Source: Lutibacter sp.
GTDB lineage: Bacteria; Bacteroidota; Bacteroidia; Flavobacteriales; Flavobacteriaceae
Length of the DNA: 7,742 nt
Direction: 5' to 3'
NCBI GenBank assembly: GCA_030599055.1
Contig: JAUVOS010000113.1
Span: forward strand, 1-7,742
In this document: piece by piece, positions 6,704 through 7,742 of the stretch
How the letters are laid out: each line of letters begins with the position of its first letter
How positions within the stretch are numbered: position 1 is the first letter of the stretch
Notes under the pieces: model-generated
What the model was told of the DNA's origin: nothing
Databases searched by the model: none
The model's input: the letters and a program-made list of their open reading frames with translations, nothing else
Program-made: the position numbers and the translations under genes

Positions 6704-7742
6704 TTAGCCATTCATCGACATTAAAAATTCTTCGTTAGAATTGGTAAATTTGATTTTATCGTTGATAAAACTCATCGCTTCTACAGGATTCATGTCAGCC
6801 AAATATTTTCGCATAATCCACATACGTTGTACTGTTTTTGGATCCATTAATAGATCATCTCTTCGCGTACTCGATTTAATTAAATCAATAGCAGGATAAA
6901 TACGACGATTAGAAATATTTCTATCTAATTGTAATTCCATATTACCCGTTCCTTTGAATTCTTCAAAGATAACTTCATCCATTTTTGAGCCTGTTTCGGT
7001 TAATGCTGTTGCGATAATGGTTAGTGAACCTCCACCTTCAATATTTCGAGCAGCTCCAAAGAAACGTTTTGGTTTATGTAATGCATTGGCATCAATACCA
7101 CCTGATAATATTTTACCTGAAGCAGGTGCTACCGTGTTATATGCTCTTGCTAAACGAGTGATTGAATCTAATAAGATAACGGCATCATGACCACTTTCAA
7201 CCAGTCTTTTTGCTTTTTCTAATACAATATTAGCAACTCTTACATGCTTTTCAGCGGGTTCATCAAAAGTTGAGGCAACTACTTCTGCACGTACACTACG
7301 TTTCATATCTGTAACCTCTTCTGGACGTTCGTCAATCAATAAAATAATTTGATATACTTCCGGATGATTTGCAGCAATAGAATTGGCAATATCTTTAAGT
7401 AATATTGTTTTACCCGTTTTAGGTTGCGCCACAATCATACCCCTTTGTCCTTTACCAATAGGTGCAAACATATCAACCACACGGCTCGAAATGCTTTTAC
7501 GACCCGTTGCTAAATCAAATTTTTCATCTGGAAATAATGGTGTTAAATGTTGAAAAGCAACACGATCACGTACTACATTCGGATTTAAACCATTTATTTT
7601 AGAAACACGAATTAATGGAAAATATTTTTCTCCTGATTTCGGAGGACGCACCATCCCTTTTACAGTATCACCTGTTTTTAAACCAAATAGCTTAATTTGT
7701 GATTGCGATACATAAATATCATCTGGTGATGACAAGTAATTA
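6704..7742 (-). CDS. rho: Transcription termination factor Rho (C-terminal 345 residues, start outside the window)
   Basis: Rho is a hexameric RNA helicase that dislodges RNA polymerase from untranslated transcripts. The frame stays open to the right edge. The edge codons read N-Y ahead of LSSPDDIYVS, matching the NYLxxPDDIYVS part of the cold-shock RNA-binding domain, so the TTG at 7735 is an internal Leu and not a start. Counting visible residues, the order is: end of the RNA-binding domain (1 to about 45), Walker A QPKTGKT (106-112), catalytic-Glu region DERPEEVTD (137-145), Walker B VILLDSITR (188-196), Q-loop SGKILSGGIDANALH (208-222), R-loop KGTGNMEL (263-270) and an arginine-finger region SSTRRDD. 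The missing N-terminus should hold the helix bundle and, in many Bacteroidota, a long low-complexity insertion that cannot be checked here. It converges on cysH across a shared terminator. Confidence 0.97.
   Translation of the reverse strand, partial: NYLSSPDDIYVSQSQIKLFGLKTGDTVKGMVRPPKSGEKYFPLIRVSKINGLNPNVVRDRVAFQHLTPLFPDEKFDLATGRKSISSRVVDMFAPIGKGQRGMIVAQPKTGKTILLKDIANSIAANHPEVYQIILLIDERPEEVTDMKRSVRAEVVASTFDEPAEKHVRVANIVLEKAKRLVESGHDAVILLDSITRLARAYNTVAPASGKILSGGIDANALHKPKRFFGAARNIEGGGSLTIIATALTETGSKMDEVIFEEFKGTGNMELQLDRNISNRRIYPAIDLIKSSTRRDDLLMDPKTVQRMWIMRKYLADMNPVEAMSFINDKIKFTNSNEEFLMSMNG

Noticed and set aside
7733..7735. TTG at 7735 as the rho start codon
   Set aside because: The frame continues to the window edge with residues N-Y that match the conserved Rho sequence just upstream, so this is an internal Leu of a cut gene.
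1..7742. A defence, phage or biosynthetic system
   Set aside because: All sizeable open frames are accounted for by UvrC, a SusC-like receptor, trigger factor, CysH and Rho; no integrase, transposase, toxin-antitoxin pair or tRNA gene is seen.

Overview
The window looks like a chromosomal segment of a low-GC Bacteroidota, most likely a marine or host-associated member of the Flavobacteriaceae. This rests on four things: strongly AT-rich codon use, a SusC/RagA-type outer-membrane receptor, promoter -7 boxes of the TAnnTTTG type in front of genes, and start codons without Shine-Dalgarno sequences. No genus can be named from the sequence alone.

Layout from left to right. Positions 2-1078 (minus) hold the N-terminal 359 residues of UvrC, cut by the window edge. 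Positions 1150-4170 (minus) hold a 1006-residue SusC-like TonB-dependent receptor. It has no SusD partner and lacks the usual N-terminal carboxypeptidase-regulatory-like domain. A 162-bp divergent promoter region (4171-4332) separates it from the trigger factor gene tig (4333-5661, plus). A 235-bp gap follows, most of it a roughly 125-nt nested palindrome that resembles a dispersed repeat or MITE. Next is a solitary cysH-type APS/PAPS reductase gene (5897-6553, plus) with a perfect -7 box so close to its ATG that the mRNA is probably leaderless. A convergent 150-bp gap holds a strong bidirectional terminator and a second long hairpin touching the rho stop codon. Rho (6704-7742, minus) is cut at its N-terminus by the right edge.

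The genes do not form one pathway. UvrC (nucleotide excision repair), trigger factor (nascent-chain folding), CysH (sulfur assimilation) and Rho (transcription termination) are housekeeping functions, each apparently transcribed on its own. The receptor is the one accessory-type gene. I see no defence system, phage, integron, CRISPR array or biosynthetic cluster. The parts not explained by ordinary genes are the nested palindrome after tig, an 11-bp inverted repeat shared by the two divergent leaders, the hairpin at the end of rho, and the stripped-down orphan receptor.
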